Assembly (NCBI RefSeq): GCF_900156675.1
Contig: NZ_FTOH01000001.1
Location: 186,001-250,000 of the forward strand
Source: Thalassolituus maritimus
Lineage (GTDB): Bacteria; Pseudomonadota; Gammaproteobacteria; Pseudomonadales; Oceanobacteraceae
DNA: 64,000 nt
Reading direction: 5' to 3'
In this document: positions 1-9,453 of the stretch, one piece after another
How the letters are laid out: the number at the start of each line of letters is the position of its first letter
Numbering within the stretch: the first letter of the stretch is position 1
Notes under the pieces: model-generated
The model's input: the letters and a program-made list of their open reading frames with translations, nothing else
What the model was told of the DNA's origin: nothing
The model's database searches: none
Made by a program: the position numbers and the translations under genes

Positions 1-1946
1 GTGACGATCATCGTAAGAAGGCTAAAACGCCAGAGCGTAAGCGCACTGACAAAGACAGCCGCTTCGATAACGAAGACAACAATGGCGGGCGCAATCAGCG
101 TCGACCAAAAGCTAAACTTAAGACTAAAGGTCGCAGCAGTAATCGTAATGCGAATAACGAGCATGCGTTTACTAAACCGACTGCGCCAGTGGTTCGCGAA
201 GTTGAGCTGCCTGAAACCATTACGGTTGGTGACCTGGCATCCAAGATGTCTGTGAAAGCCGGTGAAGTGATCAAAGAGCTGATGAAAATGGGTGTTATGG
301 CAACCATTAACCAGCCTCTGGATCAGGATACTGCGACTCTGGTCGTCGAAGAAATGGGTCATAAAGTATCTAAGCTGATCGCAGACAACCAGCTTGAGCA
401 GGATGTCACTGAAGCCGTTAACTATGACGGTGACCAGACGACTCGTGCGCCGGTTGTTACCGTGATGGGTCACGTTGACCACGGTAAAACGTCACTGCTG
501 GATTACATCCGTAGCTCACGCGTAGCGTCAGGCGAAGCGGGTGGTATTACTCAGCACATTGGTGCGTATCACGTTGAAACTGATCATGGCATGGTCTCTT
601 TCCTCGATACACCGGGACACGCAGCGTTTACCTCAATGCGTGCGCGTGGTGCACAGGCGACGGACGTGGTTATTCTCGTTGTTGCTGCCGATGATGGTGT
701 GATGCCTCAGACGGAAGAAGCGGTTCAGCATGCGAAGTCAGCAGGTGTACCTCTGGTTGTTGCTGTTAACAAGATGGATAAAGAAGGTGTTGACCCGGAT
801 CGTGTTAAAAACGAACTGTCAGCGCGTGATGTTATCCCAGAAGATTGGGGTGGTGACGTTCCGTTTATCCCGGTTTCTGCGAAAACGGGTATGGGCATCG
901 AAACCCTCCTCGAAGCCGTACTGCTGCAAGCTGAATTGCTTGAGCTGAAAGCGCACTTCGATGGCCCGGGTCAGGGTGTCGTGGTTGAATCACGTCTGGA
1001 TAAAGGTCGTGGTCCGGTTGCCACTCTGCTGGTTCAGAACGGTACTTTGAAGAAGGGCGACGTTGTTCTCGCCGGTACCTGTTACGGCCGAGCTCGTGCA
1101 TTGCTGGATGAAAACGGTAAACAGACTGATTCAGCGGGCCCGTCTATTCCGGTCGAGATTCTCGGCTTAAATGGCACGCCGGATGCTGGTGACAACTTTA
1201 TGGTTGTCGAGAACGAGAAGAAGGCTCGTGAAGTGGCCGAGTTCCGTGAGACCAAGCTGAAAGAACAGCTTCAGCAGCGTCAGCAGGCCGCGAAACTGGA
1301 TGCACTGTTTGCCGGCATGGCGGAAGGTGAAGTTGCTGCACTGAACGTGGTTGTTAAGACCGACGTACGTGGTTCACTCGAAGCGATCGTGTCTTCACTG
1401 CAGAAGCTCGCGACCGATGAAGTGAAAGTAAACGTTGTTGCCTCAGGTGTTGGTGGTATCACCGAAACTGACGCCACCCTGGCCGTTGCGGCGGGTGCGG
1501 TACTGTTCGGCTTCAACGTCCGTGCCGATAACGCAGCGAAGAAAGTTGTCGAGAACAACGATGTGGATATGCGCTACTACAGCGTTATTTACGATCTGAT
1601 TGATGACGTGAAACAGGCAATGGCTGGTCTGCTGGCGCCTGAGCTGCGTGAAGAGATCGTCGGTATTGCTGAAGTACGTGACGTATTCAAGTCGCCTAAG
1701 TTTGGTCAGATTGCTGGCTGTATGGTGACCGAAGGTACGATTTACCGTAACAAGAAGATCCGCGTACTGCGTGAAAACGTGGTGATCTATGAAGGTGAAC
1801 TTGAATCCCTGCGTCGCTTCAAAGACGACGTTCAGGAAGTTCGCCAGAGCACAGAGTGCGGTATCGGTGTGAAGAACTATCAGGACGTTCGCCCAGGCGA
1901 TCAGATTGAAGTCTTCGATGTGAAAGAGGTCGCACGTACTCTGTAA
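1..1946 (+). CDS. infB: Translation initiation factor IF-2 (5' end outside window)
   Basis: IF-2 is the GTPase that brings initiator fMet-tRNA to the 30S subunit and promotes 50S joining. The reading frame is open from base 3, so the gene enters from the left edge; about 648 residues remain of a protein usually near 850-900. The first ~60 residues are the Lys/Arg/Asn-rich linker of the N-terminal region, followed by an IF2_N-type segment ([11 protein letters not shown]...). The G domain is intact: GHVDHGKTS (P loop, near base 468), [13 protein letters not shown] and a SAK motif. Domains II-IV follow and end at a normal stop. The GTG at 189 is internal and not a start. rbfA follows, the usual gammaproteobacterial order (nusA-infB-rbfA-truB). 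Very sure of identity. Confidence 0.98.
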   Translation, partial: DDHRKKAKTPERKRTDKDSRFDNEDNNGGRNQRRPKAKLKTKGRSSNRNANNEHAFTKPTAPVVREVELPETITVGDLASKMSVKAGEVIKELMKMGVMATINQPLDQDTATLVVEEMGHKVSKLIADNQLEQDVTEAVNYDGDQTTRAPVVTVMGHVDHGKTSLLDYIRSSRVASGEAGGITQHIGAYHVETDHGMVSFLDTPGHAAFTSMRARGAQATDVVILVVAADDGVMPQTEEAVQHAKSAGVPLVVAVNKMDKEGVDPDRVKNELSARDVIPEDWGGDVPFIPVSAKTGMGIETLLEAVLLQAELLELKAHFDGPGQGVVVESRLDKGRGPVATLLVQNGTLKKGDVVLAGTCYGRARALLDENGKQTDSAGPSIPVEILGLNGTPDAGDNFMVVENEKKAREVAEFRETKLKEQLQQRQQAAKLDALFAGMAEGEVAALNVVVKTDVRGSLEAIVSSLQKLATDEVKVNVVASGVGGITETDATLAVAAGAVLFGFNVRADNAAKKVVENNDVDMRYYSVIYDLIDDVKQAMAGLLAPELREEIVGIAEVRDVFKSPKFGQIAGCMVTEGTIYRNKKIRVLRENVVIYEGELESLRRFKDDVQEVRQSTECGIGVKNYQDVRPGDQIEVFDVKEVARTL

Positions 1947-1970
1947 TCACGAGTGTGTGAGCCATAGACC

Positions 1971-1992
1971 AGAGCCCGGCCATGCCGGGCTT
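1971..1992 (+). other. infB-rbfA intercistronic hairpin
   Basis: AGCCCGGC (1973-1980), loop CAT, GCCGGGCT (1984-1991): an 8-bp perfect G+C-rich stem just after the infB stop. It is followed by TTGGTG and not by a T run, so it is more likely an RNA-processing or stability element, or a partial terminator, than a full terminator. Confidence 0.6.
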
Positions 1993-2060
1993 TGGTGTCT
2001 CTGGGCGATGCCCGGAATCCGCATTTACCAGGCCGTAAAGCTGGCCTCAGAGAGATAAAA

Positions 2061-2492
2061 ATGCCTAAAGATTTCAGCCGTACTTCCCGCCTTGGGGAGC
2101 AGATCCAGCGCGAAGTTGCGCAGATGATCCAGTTTGAAATGAAAAACCCGAAGCTGGGTATGGTGACCCTGAATTCGGTCAAGGTCGCGAAAGACCTCGG
2201 TTATGCCGACATCTACTTCACCGTGATGGGTGCAAAGGGTGAAACCGACGCCGAGATTCGTGCCAACACCAGTAAGATTCTGAACGAAGCCGCAGGCTAC
2301 CTGCGTTCTCAGCTGGCCAGAATTCTGACCACACGTGTTACGCCACAGCTGCGTTTCCATTACGACGAGACGCTAGAACGTGGTCATCACCTGACGGGTC
2401 TGATTAAGCAGGCGCGTGCCGCAGACGATGCCCGTCATCCCGACGAGGCATCAGACGACGCTGCAACTGACGGGGACGACCGTCAGGACTGA
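2061..2492 (+). CDS. rbfA: Ribosome-binding factor A
   Basis: RbfA binds the 30S subunit and helps mature the 5' end of 16S rRNA; it is needed for growth in the cold in model species. The protein is 143 residues, with the family start MPKDFSRTSR and the KH-like fold core (residues ~10-105: REVAQMIQ...MVTLNSVKVAKDLGYADIYFTV). The C terminus is an acidic, Asp-rich tail, common in this family. I place the start at the ATG at 2061, preceded by an AGAGAG-type purine run. An upstream in-frame ATG (1992) would add residues unlike the family and would lie in the infB-rbfA hairpin. truB starts two bases after the stop. Confidence 0.96.
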   Translation: MPKDFSRTSRLGEQIQREVAQMIQFEMKNPKLGMVTLNSVKVAKDLGYADIYFTVMGAKGETDAEIRANTSKILNEAAGYLRSQLARILTTRVTPQLRFHYDETLERGHHLTGLIKQARAADDARHPDEASDDAATDGDDRQD

Positions 2493-2493
2493 T

Positions 2494-3456
2494 ATGGCGC
2501 GTAGAAAGAAAGGCCGGGATATTTCCGGCATCCTGGTGGTGAATAAACCGCTCGGGCTCAGTTCCAATCAGGTTCTGCAACGCGTAAAGCGCCTGTATAA
2601 CGCCAACAAGGCAGGGCACACGGGGGCGCTGGACCCTGAGGCCACCGGTGTTCTACCCATCTGCTTAGGCGAAGCCACCAAATTCTCACAGTTACTGCTC
2701 GACTCCGACAAAGGCTATGACACTCGCGGTGTGCTAGGGCAGGTGCGCAGTACTGGCGATAAAGAAGGCGAGATTCTGCAGGAGCGTCCGGTCCCCGAGC
2801 TGAATACTGAAACAATCGAAACTGTGCTTAGCCGGTTTCGTGGTGACGTCGAACAGGTGCCGCCGATGTTTTCTGCGCTTAAAATGGATGGCAAGCCGCT
2901 GTATGAGCTGGCACGCCAGGGCATGTCGCAGGAGGAAATGCGCGCTGTCGCTGAAAAGAAGCGTCGCGTTATCCGTATCCACGAATTGACCCTCAACAGC
3001 TACACTCCGGATTCGCTGAGCTTGAGTGTGCGTTGTTCGAAGGGCACTTATATCCGCACTTTAGTGGAAGATATCGGCGAAGCTCTGGGGTGTGGTGCTT
3101 TCGTTCAGGACCTTCACCGCACGCATTCCGGGCCATACAACGAAGCCATGTCTCATACGCTTGAAGAGCTGGAGCAATTGGCGGAGCAGAGCGAAGATAA
3201 AGCCGCCCTGGACGCACTGTTAATGCCTCCTGAAACTGCCTTGCCAGAGACCTGGCCGGAAGTGTCACTGACCCTCGCCGAAGCCGCACGGTTACTGCAA
3301 GGACAGGCGATTAAGACTGGCTTAACGGATAACCCTTCTGTACAATTATGGGCCGTTGAATCTGGGGTTCGTATTCTGCTTGGTATTGGCCGGGTTGAAA
3401 ACGGCGCCATCCGGTCACAGAGACTGATGCAGGTGAGCCTGCCAGATCTGGCCTGA
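2494..3456 (+). CDS. truB: tRNA pseudouridine(55) synthase
   Basis: TruB isomerises U55 in the T loop of almost all tRNAs to pseudouridine. The 320-residue protein starts MARRKKGRDISGILVVNKP and carries the catalytic motif GHTGALDPEATG with the nucleophile Asp at about residue 47. The thumb/insertion region and a C-terminal PUA-like part (after ~residue 250) follow. The start at 2494 is one base after the rbfA stop, so translation is probably coupled. It is the third gene of the infB-rbfA-truB unit, with rpsO close downstream. The length is normal and nothing is broken. Confidence 0.97.
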   Translation: MARRKKGRDISGILVVNKPLGLSSNQVLQRVKRLYNANKAGHTGALDPEATGVLPICLGEATKFSQLLLDSDKGYDTRGVLGQVRSTGDKEGEILQERPVPELNTETIETVLSRFRGDVEQVPPMFSALKMDGKPLYELARQGMSQEEMRAVAEKKRRVIRIHELTLNSYTPDSLSLSVRCSKGTYIRTLVEDIGEALGCGAFVQDLHRTHSGPYNEAMSHTLEELEQLAEQSEDKAALDALLMPPETALPETWPEVSLTLAEAARLLQGQAIKTGLTDNPSVQLWAVESGVRILLGIGRVENGAIRSQRLMQVSLPDLA

Positions 3457-3490
3457 AAAAGATTTAACCGTCACATAAGTGACACCGCAT

Positions 3491-3523
3491 ACCACTGTAA
3501 ATGTGCACGGTGGTGATGTGATT
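3491..3523 (+). other. rpsO upstream stem-loop
   Basis: ACCACTGT (3491-3498) pairs with ACGGTGGT (3507-3514) with one wobble and an 8-base loop. A TTTTTT run comes at 3522-3527, eight bases after the stem. A smaller GTCAC/GTGAC hairpin lies just before (3475-3486). It lies between truB and rpsO and could be a weak attenuator or part of the rpsO leader, where S15 autoregulates in enterobacteria. The exact role cannot be read from sequence. Confidence 0.4.
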
Positions 3524-3550
3524 TTTTGCACATTAGACGGAGTAAAGAAC

Positions 3551-3820
3551 ATGGCACTGTCTGCTGAAAAGAAAGCCGAAATCGTAAAAGAATTCCAGAC
3601 CGCTGAAGGCGACACTGGTTCTCCTGAAGTTCAGGTTGCACTGCTGACTTACAACATCAATGGTCTGCAGGGTCACTTCAAATCGAACAAGAAGGATCAC
3701 CATTCACGTCGCGGCCTGATTCGCATGGTTAACCAGCGTCGTAAGCTGCTGGACTACCTGAAAGGCAAAGATGCAAACCGCTACCTTGAGCTGATCAAGA
3801 AGCTGGGTCTGCGTCGCTAA
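3551..3820 (+). CDS. rpsO: 30S ribosomal protein S15
   Basis: S15 is a primary 16S rRNA-binding protein of the 30S platform and contributes bridge B4 to the 50S subunit. The protein is 89 residues, the standard size, with the S15 signature in [29 protein letters not shown] and the C-terminal KLGLRR. The start at 3551 follows a GACGGAG-type Shine-Dalgarno. An in-frame upstream ATG at 3479 would add 24 residues foreign to the family. It is followed by a terminator and then pnp, the classical rpsO-pnp arrangement. Confidence 0.98.
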   Translation: MALSAEKKAEIVKEFQTAEGDTGSPEVQVALLTYNINGLQGHFKSNKKDHHSRRGLIRMVNQRRKLLDYLKGKDANRYLELIKKLGLRR

Positions 3821-3830
3821 GACAGCAAGA

Positions 3831-3862
3831 TAAGGGTCGCCAAGTGCGGCTCTTATTTTTTG
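3831..3862 (+). terminator. rpsO rho-independent terminator
   Basis: AAGGGTCGC (3832-3840), loop CAAGT, GCGGCTCTT (3846-3854): nine pairs including two G-U, followed by ATTTTTTG. It sits just after the rpsO stop. In E. coli a partial terminator here lets some transcripts run on into pnp. Confidence 0.85.
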
Positions 3863-3939
3863 TGCTTCTCTGACTCTGTAAATTAAGACCATCCTGCGCA
3901 AGCTGTGGTGCCAACCCCGTGTATCAAGTAATCCACGGT

Positions 3940-4003
3940 GGTGCTTCTAACCATTTATCTTCTTTCGGGTCGTATCGATCGAAGGTCAATGCTTAGAAGC
4001 ACC
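3940..4003 (+). promoter_or_regulatory. pnp leader stem-loop (RNase III/PNPase autoregulation type)
   Basis: GGTGCTTCTAA (3940-3950) is perfectly complementary to TTAGAAGCACC (3993-4003), 11 bp, enclosing about 42 bases that themselves fold (CTTC at 3960-3963 with GAAG at 3981-3984). It lies 47 bases before the pnp start. The position and form match the E. coli pnp leader hairpin that RNase III cuts, after which PNPase represses its own translation. That function is inferred from the family, not shown here. Confidence 0.75.
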
Positions 4004-4049
4004 GGCAGTGACGTAGGGAATTTACTGTATACATTTAAGGAAAGACTGA

Positions 4050-6152
4050 ATGAGCAATATCCCTGTTGCTAAGACAAAAACCTTCGAATTCGGCGGCCAG
4101 ACCGTCACTCTCGAAACTGGTCGTATCGCCCGTCAGGCAGACGGCGCTGTGCTGGCCACCATTGGCAAGACTCAGGTGTTGGCGACTGTTGTAGCCGCCA
4201 AAACTACTAAGCCGGGCCAGGATTTCTTCCCGCTGTCTGTTCACTATCAGGAAAAAATGTACGCCGCTGGCCGTATCCCTGGTGGTTACCTGAAGCGTGA
4301 AGGTCGTCCTTCTGAGAAAGAAACACTGACTTCTCGTCTGATTGACCGTCCTATTCGTCCTCTGTTTCCGGAAGGCTTCCTGAACGAAGTTCAGGTAATC
4401 CCTACTGTAATGGCCTCTGAAAAGGGTGTTGATCCGGATATCTGTGCAATGATCGCTGTATCTGCGGCGCTGGCAGTGTCTGGTGTACCTTTCAATGGTC
4501 CTATCGGTGCAGCCCGCGTTGGTTTCACTGACGAAGACGGTTACATGCTGAACCCAACTGATGCGCAGCTTGAAGAGTCTCTGCTGGACATGGTTGTGGC
4601 GGGTACTAAAGACGCGGTTCTGATGGTTGAATCAGAAGCTGACGAGCTGACCGAAGACGAAATGTTGGGTGCGGTACTGTTCGCACACTCATCTTTCCAG
4701 AGTGCGATCACTGCGATCAGCGAGTGGACTGCTGAGCTGGGTGTTGAGCGTTGGGACTGGAGTGCAGAAGCTCGTAACGAAGCGCTGTACAACGCTGTTA
4801 AAGAAGAAGCTGCGGCTGGCATTGGTGAGGCTTACACCATCTCTGACAAGATGGCTCGTTACGCTAAGCTGGACGAAGTTAAAAAGGCAGCCGTTGAAAA
4901 ACTGGCTGCTGCTGAAGGCGAGGAAGGTTTCTCTGCTGACGAAATCGCCGAGATGGTTGGCGAACTGAAGTACGAAGTGGTTCGTAACCGCGTTATCGAA
5001 GGTCAGCCACGTATCGACGGTCGTGACAACGACACCGTACGTCCGCTGACCATCGAAACTGGCGTTCTGAAGACGACTCACGGTTCTGCGATCTTCACCC
5101 GTGGTGAAACTCAGGCGATTGTTGCGACTACACTGGGTTCTGCCCGTGACGCACAGATGATCGACTTCCTGCACGGTCTGACAACAGATCCGTTCCTGTT
5201 CCACTATAACTTCCCTCCATTCTCTGTGGGTGAAGCGGGTCGTATGGGTTCTCCAGGTCGTCGTGAGATTGGTCACGGTCGTCTGGCCCGTCGTGGTGTA
5301 CAGGCAATGATGCCGACTCAGGACGAATTCCCATACACCATCCGTGTTGTATCTGAGATCACTGAATCTAACGGTTCGTCTTCTATGGCGTCTGTGTGTG
5401 GCGCATCTCTGGCGCTGATGGATGCAGGTGTGCCGATTAAAGCCCCTGTTGCCGGTATCGCTATGGGTCTGGTTAAAGAAGGCGAGCAGTTCGCTGTACT
5501 GACCGACATTCTGGGTGACGAAGACCATCTCGGCGATATGGACTTTAAGGTAGCTGGTACTGACGAAGGTATCACTGCACTGCAGATGGATATCAAGATC
5601 GAAGGTATCACTGAGCAGATCATGGAAATCGCTCTGGAAAAAGCCAAGGCTGCACGTCTTAGCATCCTGAGCGACATGAACAAAGTGATCGCAGAACCTC
5701 GTAAAGAGCTGTCTGAGAACGCTCCGACCATGACGACCATGAAGATTGCATCTGACAAAATTCGTGACGTGATTGGTAAAGGTGGTGCGACTATTCGTGA
5801 CATCACCGAGAAGACTGGTGCTTCTGTTGATATCAACGACGACGGTGAGATCAAGATCTTCGCGACTGATAAAGCCAGCGCAGATGCAGCGGTTAACATG
5901 ATTGAAGGCATCACTGCGGATATCGAAGTTGGCGTTACCTACGAAGGTAAAGTCAGCAAGATCGTTGATTTCGGTGCGTTCATTACCGTACTGCCAGGCA
6001 AAGACGGCCTGCTGCACATCTCTCAGATCAGCGAAGAGCGTGTTGAGAACGTCTCTGACTACCTGAGCGAAGGCCAGACCGTTAAGGTTCACGTCATGGA
6101 CGTTGATCCGAAAGGTCGTGTGAAGCTGACCATGAAGGGTGTTGAGCAGTAA
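4050..6152 (+). CDS. pnp: Polyribonucleotide nucleotidyltransferase (PNPase)
   Basis: PNPase degrades RNA 3' to 5' by phosphorolysis and is a core part of the RNA degradosome. At 700 residues it has the normal length and order: RNase PH domain 1 (~15-145), all-helical linker, RNase PH domain 2 (~310-540), KH domain ([15 protein letters not shown], ~565-580) and S1 domain ([20 protein letters not shown], ~635-655). The ATG at 4050 follows an AAGGAAAG ribosome-binding site. The upstream leader stem-loop suggests post-transcriptional autoregulation. A strong terminator follows. The long antisense reading frames inside it are codon-structure shadows. Confidence 0.98.
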   Translation: MSNIPVAKTKTFEFGGQTVTLETGRIARQADGAVLATIGKTQVLATVVAAKTTKPGQDFFPLSVHYQEKMYAAGRIPGGYLKREGRPSEKETLTSRLIDRPIRPLFPEGFLNEVQVIPTVMASEKGVDPDICAMIAVSAALAVSGVPFNGPIGAARVGFTDEDGYMLNPTDAQLEESLLDMVVAGTKDAVLMVESEADELTEDEMLGAVLFAHSSFQSAITAISEWTAELGVERWDWSAEARNEALYNAVKEEAAAGIGEAYTISDKMARYAKLDEVKKAAVEKLAAAEGEEGFSADEIAEMVGELKYEVVRNRVIEGQPRIDGRDNDTVRPLTIETGVLKTTHGSAIFTRGETQAIVATTLGSARDAQMIDFLHGLTTDPFLFHYNFPPFSVGEAGRMGSPGRREIGHGRLARRGVQAMMPTQDEFPYTIRVVSEITESNGSSSMASVCGASLALMDAGVPIKAPVAGIAMGLVKEGEQFAVLTDILGDEDHLGDMDFKVAGTDEGITALQMDIKIEGITEQIMEIALEKAKAARLSILSDMNKVIAEPRKELSENAPTMTTMKIASDKIRDVIGKGGATIRDITEKTGASVDINDDGEIKIFATDKASADAAVNMIEGITADIEVGVTYEGKVSKIVDFGAFITVLPGKDGLLHISQISEERVENVSDYLSEGQTVKVHVMDVDPKGRVKLTMKGVEQ

Positions 6153-6172
6153 GTTCTGCTGATATCGTTCAA

Positions 6173-6205
6173 TAAAAAAGCCGCTCATTGAGCGGCTTTT
6201 TTTAT
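6173..6205. terminator. Bidirectional terminator between pnp and the subtilase gene
   Basis: GCCGCTC (6180-6186), loop ATT, GAGCGGC (6190-6196), with an A run before and TTTTTTT after. It is placed between two convergent genes and would serve both. Confidence 0.9.
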
Positions 6206-6220
6206 GCGAAGATTATGTGA

Positions 6221-7927
6221 TTACTGCACTTCATCCTGAGAAGCAGCGAAGTAATTCAGGCTGCCCCGGTTACCCGGAGTGCGGTCGACGACGGTCAGAG
6301 TATAAGTGCCGCTGATACCGTTAGTGGTCGTAGCATACTGCCCGGCAGTGCCAGCCACCGAGGTACGGCTCATGGCTGTTTGCGTACCATCCGGCGCTGT
6401 CAGCGTTACACTCAGCTCGTTGTGGTTACTGTGATTGATTACAACGTTTGCCTGCCCGTTTTCACCACTATTGCCAACATTCAGGGAGATCCTTGAAACC
6501 CCTTCGCGGGTGAAGAACCACCAGTAACGACTTGCGTCATTGAGCGTGACATTGGTAGCACCGCCATAGGTGATTGTTTCAATAATGGGGTCTGGATCTA
6601 CCGGGTCCGTTGGGTCGGTCGGATCCGTCGGGTCGGTAGGTTCACCATCGGTCACGGCCAGTAAGGCCGCATAGGCATCTACCAGGCCCGTGCCACAGCC
6701 ATCACAGTTTCCAATGAAAGGACGAGCCGTATCCTTCAGAACATCTTCAATGGCCTGAGGCGTGAGGGATGGATTGGCCGAGCGAAGCAGAGCGACAACC
6801 CCCGCCACCTGAGGCGCTGCCATTGATGTGCCCTGATATTTTGCGTAAGCCGCGCCTGCACGTCCCTGCGATCCACTATCAACAGTACTGAGGATGCCAT
6901 CACCGTTGCCACCACCAGGTGCTGCGATATCAACAACATTGCCATAGTTAGAGTAGCTCGCCCGGCTACCATCGACGCCAACGGAGGCGACGGTGATAAC
7001 ATTATTACAGTTCGCAGGAACTGAACCTGACGCGTCGGTGTTTTCATTACCGGCTGCCACGACTACCACGGCTCCTGCCGCAGTGGCTGCATTAATGGCA
7101 TCCTGCATAAAGCCCGGGCAGCTGCCTGCACCACCGAGAGACATATTGATAACATCTGCCGGGTTGTTGTTTGTTGGCAAGCCAGCAACAGTCAGGCCAG
7201 CCGCCCACTGCACACCATCGGCGATATCAGAGAGTGATCCGCCACAGGTGCCCAGAACGCGTACCGGAACATGCTTAGCCTGAGGCGCTACGCCAGTGAT
7301 TCCTATGCCATCATCAGCAGAAGCGTTGGCAATACCGGCGACATGGGAGCCATGCCATGATGAGTTGCTGGAATAACCACAGGTCCAGAAAGTGGTGTAG
7401 TCTCCTTCATCGATCGCGTTGCTATCACGACCATTGCCATCCCGTGCGCTGCTTGAGCTACTGATCATGTCATAGCCGGGGAGAAGGTTGTCGTTCAGAT
7501 CGGGGTGAGGGACATAACCTGTGTCTGCGACCGCGATCACTGCACCAGCCCCCTGAGTGATATCCCAGGCGTCCTGGGCATTAATACCTGCCGCAGCACT
7601 GAATAGTCCCCATTGCTGACTGAGGTACGGATCATTCGGTACCAGGTTGGCCTGAACCTGTATATCCGGCTCTACGGCTTCAATCAGGTTGTAGCGCTGC
7701 AGCGCTTCGATCAGGCGGGTGTTGTGGTCAGGCAGATTAATTACCCAGCGGCGACGGTCTGCCATACGGCGTTTAACGGCCATTTCAGGGAACCACTTCT
7801 GAAAGCGTTCCCCGGCATCGTCTTGCGCGACTCGGGTGGTTACAACGTATTGCCCAGCCTGTGCAGGGTTAGCCCCCAGTGCCACTAATGCAGCCAGAGC
7901 TGCAGGCACATACTTTTTTATTGTCAT
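6221..7927 (-). CDS. Secreted S8 family serine peptidase (subtilase) with C-terminal P/PPC-type domain
   Basis: This is an extracellular subtilisin-type protease, 568 residues. A signal peptide ends at about residue 24 (NPAQA-GQ), followed by an inhibitor-like propeptide (~25-95). The catalytic triad is complete: Asp135 (VADTG), His192 (WHGSHVAG) and Ser in GTSMAAPQVAG (~370); the oxyanion Asn is in AAGNEN. After the catalytic domain comes a TDP-repeat linker and a ~110-residue beta-rich domain of the P-proprotein/PPC kind (GTYTLTVVDRTPGNRG near the end). Several Cys (CDGCG, TCGYS, GTCGG) may form disulphides. It is monocistronic, convergent with pnp and divergent from the next gene. The substrate cannot be deduced. 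Confidence 0.93.
   Translation of the reverse strand: MTIKKYVPAALAALVALGANPAQAGQYVVTTRVAQDDAGERFQKWFPEMAVKRRMADRRRWVINLPDHNTRLIEALQRYNLIEAVEPDIQVQANLVPNDPYLSQQWGLFSAAAGINAQDAWDITQGAGAVIAVADTGYVPHPDLNDNLLPGYDMISSSSSARDGNGRDSNAIDEGDYTTFWTCGYSSNSSWHGSHVAGIANASADDGIGITGVAPQAKHVPVRVLGTCGGSLSDIADGVQWAAGLTVAGLPTNNNPADVINMSLGGAGSCPGFMQDAINAATAAGAVVVVAAGNENTDASGSVPANCNNVITVASVGVDGSRASYSNYGNVVDIAAPGGGNGDGILSTVDSGSQGRAGAAYAKYQGTSMAAPQVAGVVALLRSANPSLTPQAIEDVLKDTARPFIGNCDGCGTGLVDAYAALLAVTDGEPTDPTDPTDPTDPVDPDPIIETITYGGATNVTLNDASRYWWFFTREGVSRISLNVGNSGENGQANVVINHSNHNELSVTLTAPDGTQTAMSRTSVAGTAGQYATTTNGISGTYTLTVVDRTPGNRGSLNYFAASQDEVQ
6599..6641 (-). repeat. 9-bp tandem repeat coding for the Thr-Asp-Pro linker
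   Basis: About four to five imperfect 9-bp units (coding TDP, TDP, TDP, TDP, VDP) join the protease and C-terminal domains of the subtilase. Such Pro/Thr/Asp linkers keep domains apart in secreted enzymes, and the unit number may vary between strains by slippage. Confidence 0.75.
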
Positions 7928-8212
7928 TATCGTGTCCTGTTTTTCTTCGTTTTAATTCCATTGCTCAACCCTATATTCCACTCTATTCGAATGCGCATGG
8001 CAATGGCATGACGTGCCACGGTTAAGGTGTTAGTGTGTACGCGTGGCGTTCTGGTTTATCCGATGCTGAATGCGAACACAGTGCGACAAGCTTTATAATT
8101 GCGTTCGTGATTTTTGCGTTAAGGCCAGATGTGCTACTACACTTATATAGCTGTCTATCATGTCTCTTCGATTGATCGAAGGCACAACAATAACAATCTG
8201 GTTCGTACCGGC

Positions 8213-9121
8213 ATGAAAAACTCGTCAAAATCCTGGTTACTTGGTGGCATCCTGTTGCTACCCGGAGCGCTGATTGCGCTCACTATGCAGTTCCTTTCAC
8301 CTGAGCTATTGTCCTCAGATCAACATCAGTCTATTCGTGTCCTGTCTGCATTACCCCCCACGGCGGCGGGCGAGGCTGACCTGACGGATATTGGTGGAGA
8401 CATCTGGTCCGGAGCCTTGAAACCTGTCACTTCTACTGAGCGGATTCGTACCGATGAAATGACTGGCAGCCTGACCTTACAGGTGCTCAAGTACAGGTTC
8501 CGCCGAAATCAGCAGATTGCTGCACGGATGCAGTTCGCCCCTGAGTCTGGTGAGCCGCCGAGGGGCTCACACATGTCTTTGGCAGTGACAACCCGTCAGG
8601 GAAATTACATCGCTGAGGCAACGCCTGAATGGATCACCACGGGTAACGGCACCGTTGGCAGTGCGATGATTACCCCTGAAGCAGGCTGGCCGGATCAGTT
8701 GACCCTTATTCTGACTCTTAAGGCACCAGAACGTTTACCGATTGAGTCCACGGTCGACATTGAACTCTTCAATCCAAAAGTGCTGATAAAGGGTGTTGGT
8801 AATATCTCAAGTGAGGGGGACGAGTGGTTGATCCCTATTATGGCTGAGGTGTACGAGCCTGGGGTGGTTGTCGTATCGGCTCGTCTGCTTGATAAGGCAG
8901 GTAATCTGGTGACGCACATCCATAGTCGTAGTCACTTTGACGAAAATGGAACTCTTGAAGTCCGGTTGCGCAAAAAGCTTATCGAAGCATCGATGCTGGA
9001 CGAAGGACTTGTGATGACGGATATTTCAGTGCGTCATATCGCAGATTCGCTCAATGCGGACATGGGGTGGGGAGATTCTGCTCAGGGCAGTTACAGGATT
9101 GATCCTGTGTCGGCGCAGTAG
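8213..9121 (+). CDS. Hypothetical exported or membrane-anchored protein
   Basis: I do not recognise this protein. It has 302 residues with an N-terminal hydrophobic segment at ~8-30 (WLLGGILLLPGALIALTMQFL) that is either a signal anchor or an uncleaved signal peptide, leaving the rest in the periplasm. The body appears beta-rich with alternating hydrophobic residues and no Cys, and looks like two sandwich-type domains (~75-185 and ~190-290); no catalytic motif is visible. I start it at the ATG at 8213, directly before the hydrophobic segment; an upstream ATG at 8129 would add 28 polar residues before it. It is divergent from the subtilase; a functional link is possible but unproven. Confidence 0.75.
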   Translation: MKNSSKSWLLGGILLLPGALIALTMQFLSPELLSSDQHQSIRVLSALPPTAAGEADLTDIGGDIWSGALKPVTSTERIRTDEMTGSLTLQVLKYRFRRNQQIAARMQFAPESGEPPRGSHMSLAVTTRQGNYIAEATPEWITTGNGTVGSAMITPEAGWPDQLTLILTLKAPERLPIESTVDIELFNPKVLIKGVGNISSEGDEWLIPIMAEVYEPGVVVVSARLLDKAGNLVTHIHSRSHFDENGTLEVRLRKKLIEASMLDEGLVMTDISVRHIADSLNADMGWGDSAQGSYRIDPVSAQ

Positions 9122-9128
9122 TACCGCA

Positions 9129-9410
9129 TCAGATGTAAAGGTCGAGCAGTCGGCCTCGATTTTCTTCTACTGACATAGCCGCGACCTCACCATAGGCTGA
9201 GGTTGGTCCGGCTGGTTTTTCACGCTGAAAGCTGTTTGCCATGGCCTCAAGATCGGCTTCATCCGGTATTGCCGGGATATATTCTACTTTTCTGCTACTT
9301 TCTCGCTCGTCAATAGTCTGCGTGCTTTGTCTGCGCGCAGAAGTTTCCCCCCGTTCATTATCCTGAACGGGAGGAACAAAGACGGGAGGTAGAATCGTAT
9401 TTGAGACCAT
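9129..9410 (-). CDS. Small hypothetical protein
   Basis: A 93-residue, hydrophilic, likely disordered protein of unknown function. It begins with a proline/valine stretch (ILPPVFVPPVQ), has an Arg/Glu/Ser-rich middle, and ends in a short conserved-looking helix (NRGRLLDLYI). There is no membrane segment and no Cys. It is the last of a run of co-oriented genes (DUF3530, MCP-like, ODP, PhzF-like), lying 43 bp after PhzF. The terminal GRLLDLYI motif resembles short tails of small gammaproteobacterial proteins of unknown role, but I cannot name a family. Confidence 0.6.
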   Translation of the reverse strand: MVSNTILPPVFVPPVQDNERGETSARRQSTQTIDERESSRKVEYIPAIPDEADLEAMANSFQREKPAGPTSAYGEVAAMSVEENRGRLLDLYI

Positions 9411-9453
9411 AGCTCAGAGTTTAGCTGGTTTTGACGAGCTGGGCACTGACTTG

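Noticed and set aside
1-255. 84-codon frame at the window start beginning with GTG
   Set aside because: The real infB frame is open from base 3 and gives recognisable IF-2 sequence; this is the wrong frame.
4689-6188. 499-codon open frame on the minus strand inside pnp
   Set aside because: It is antisense to the strongly conserved PNPase gene, runs into the pnp terminator, has no family-like sequence and reflects codon bias of pnp.
6599-6641. TDP tandem repeat as a regulatory or phase-variation tract
   Set aside because: The 9-bp units are in frame within a linker, so changes in number would not switch the gene off.
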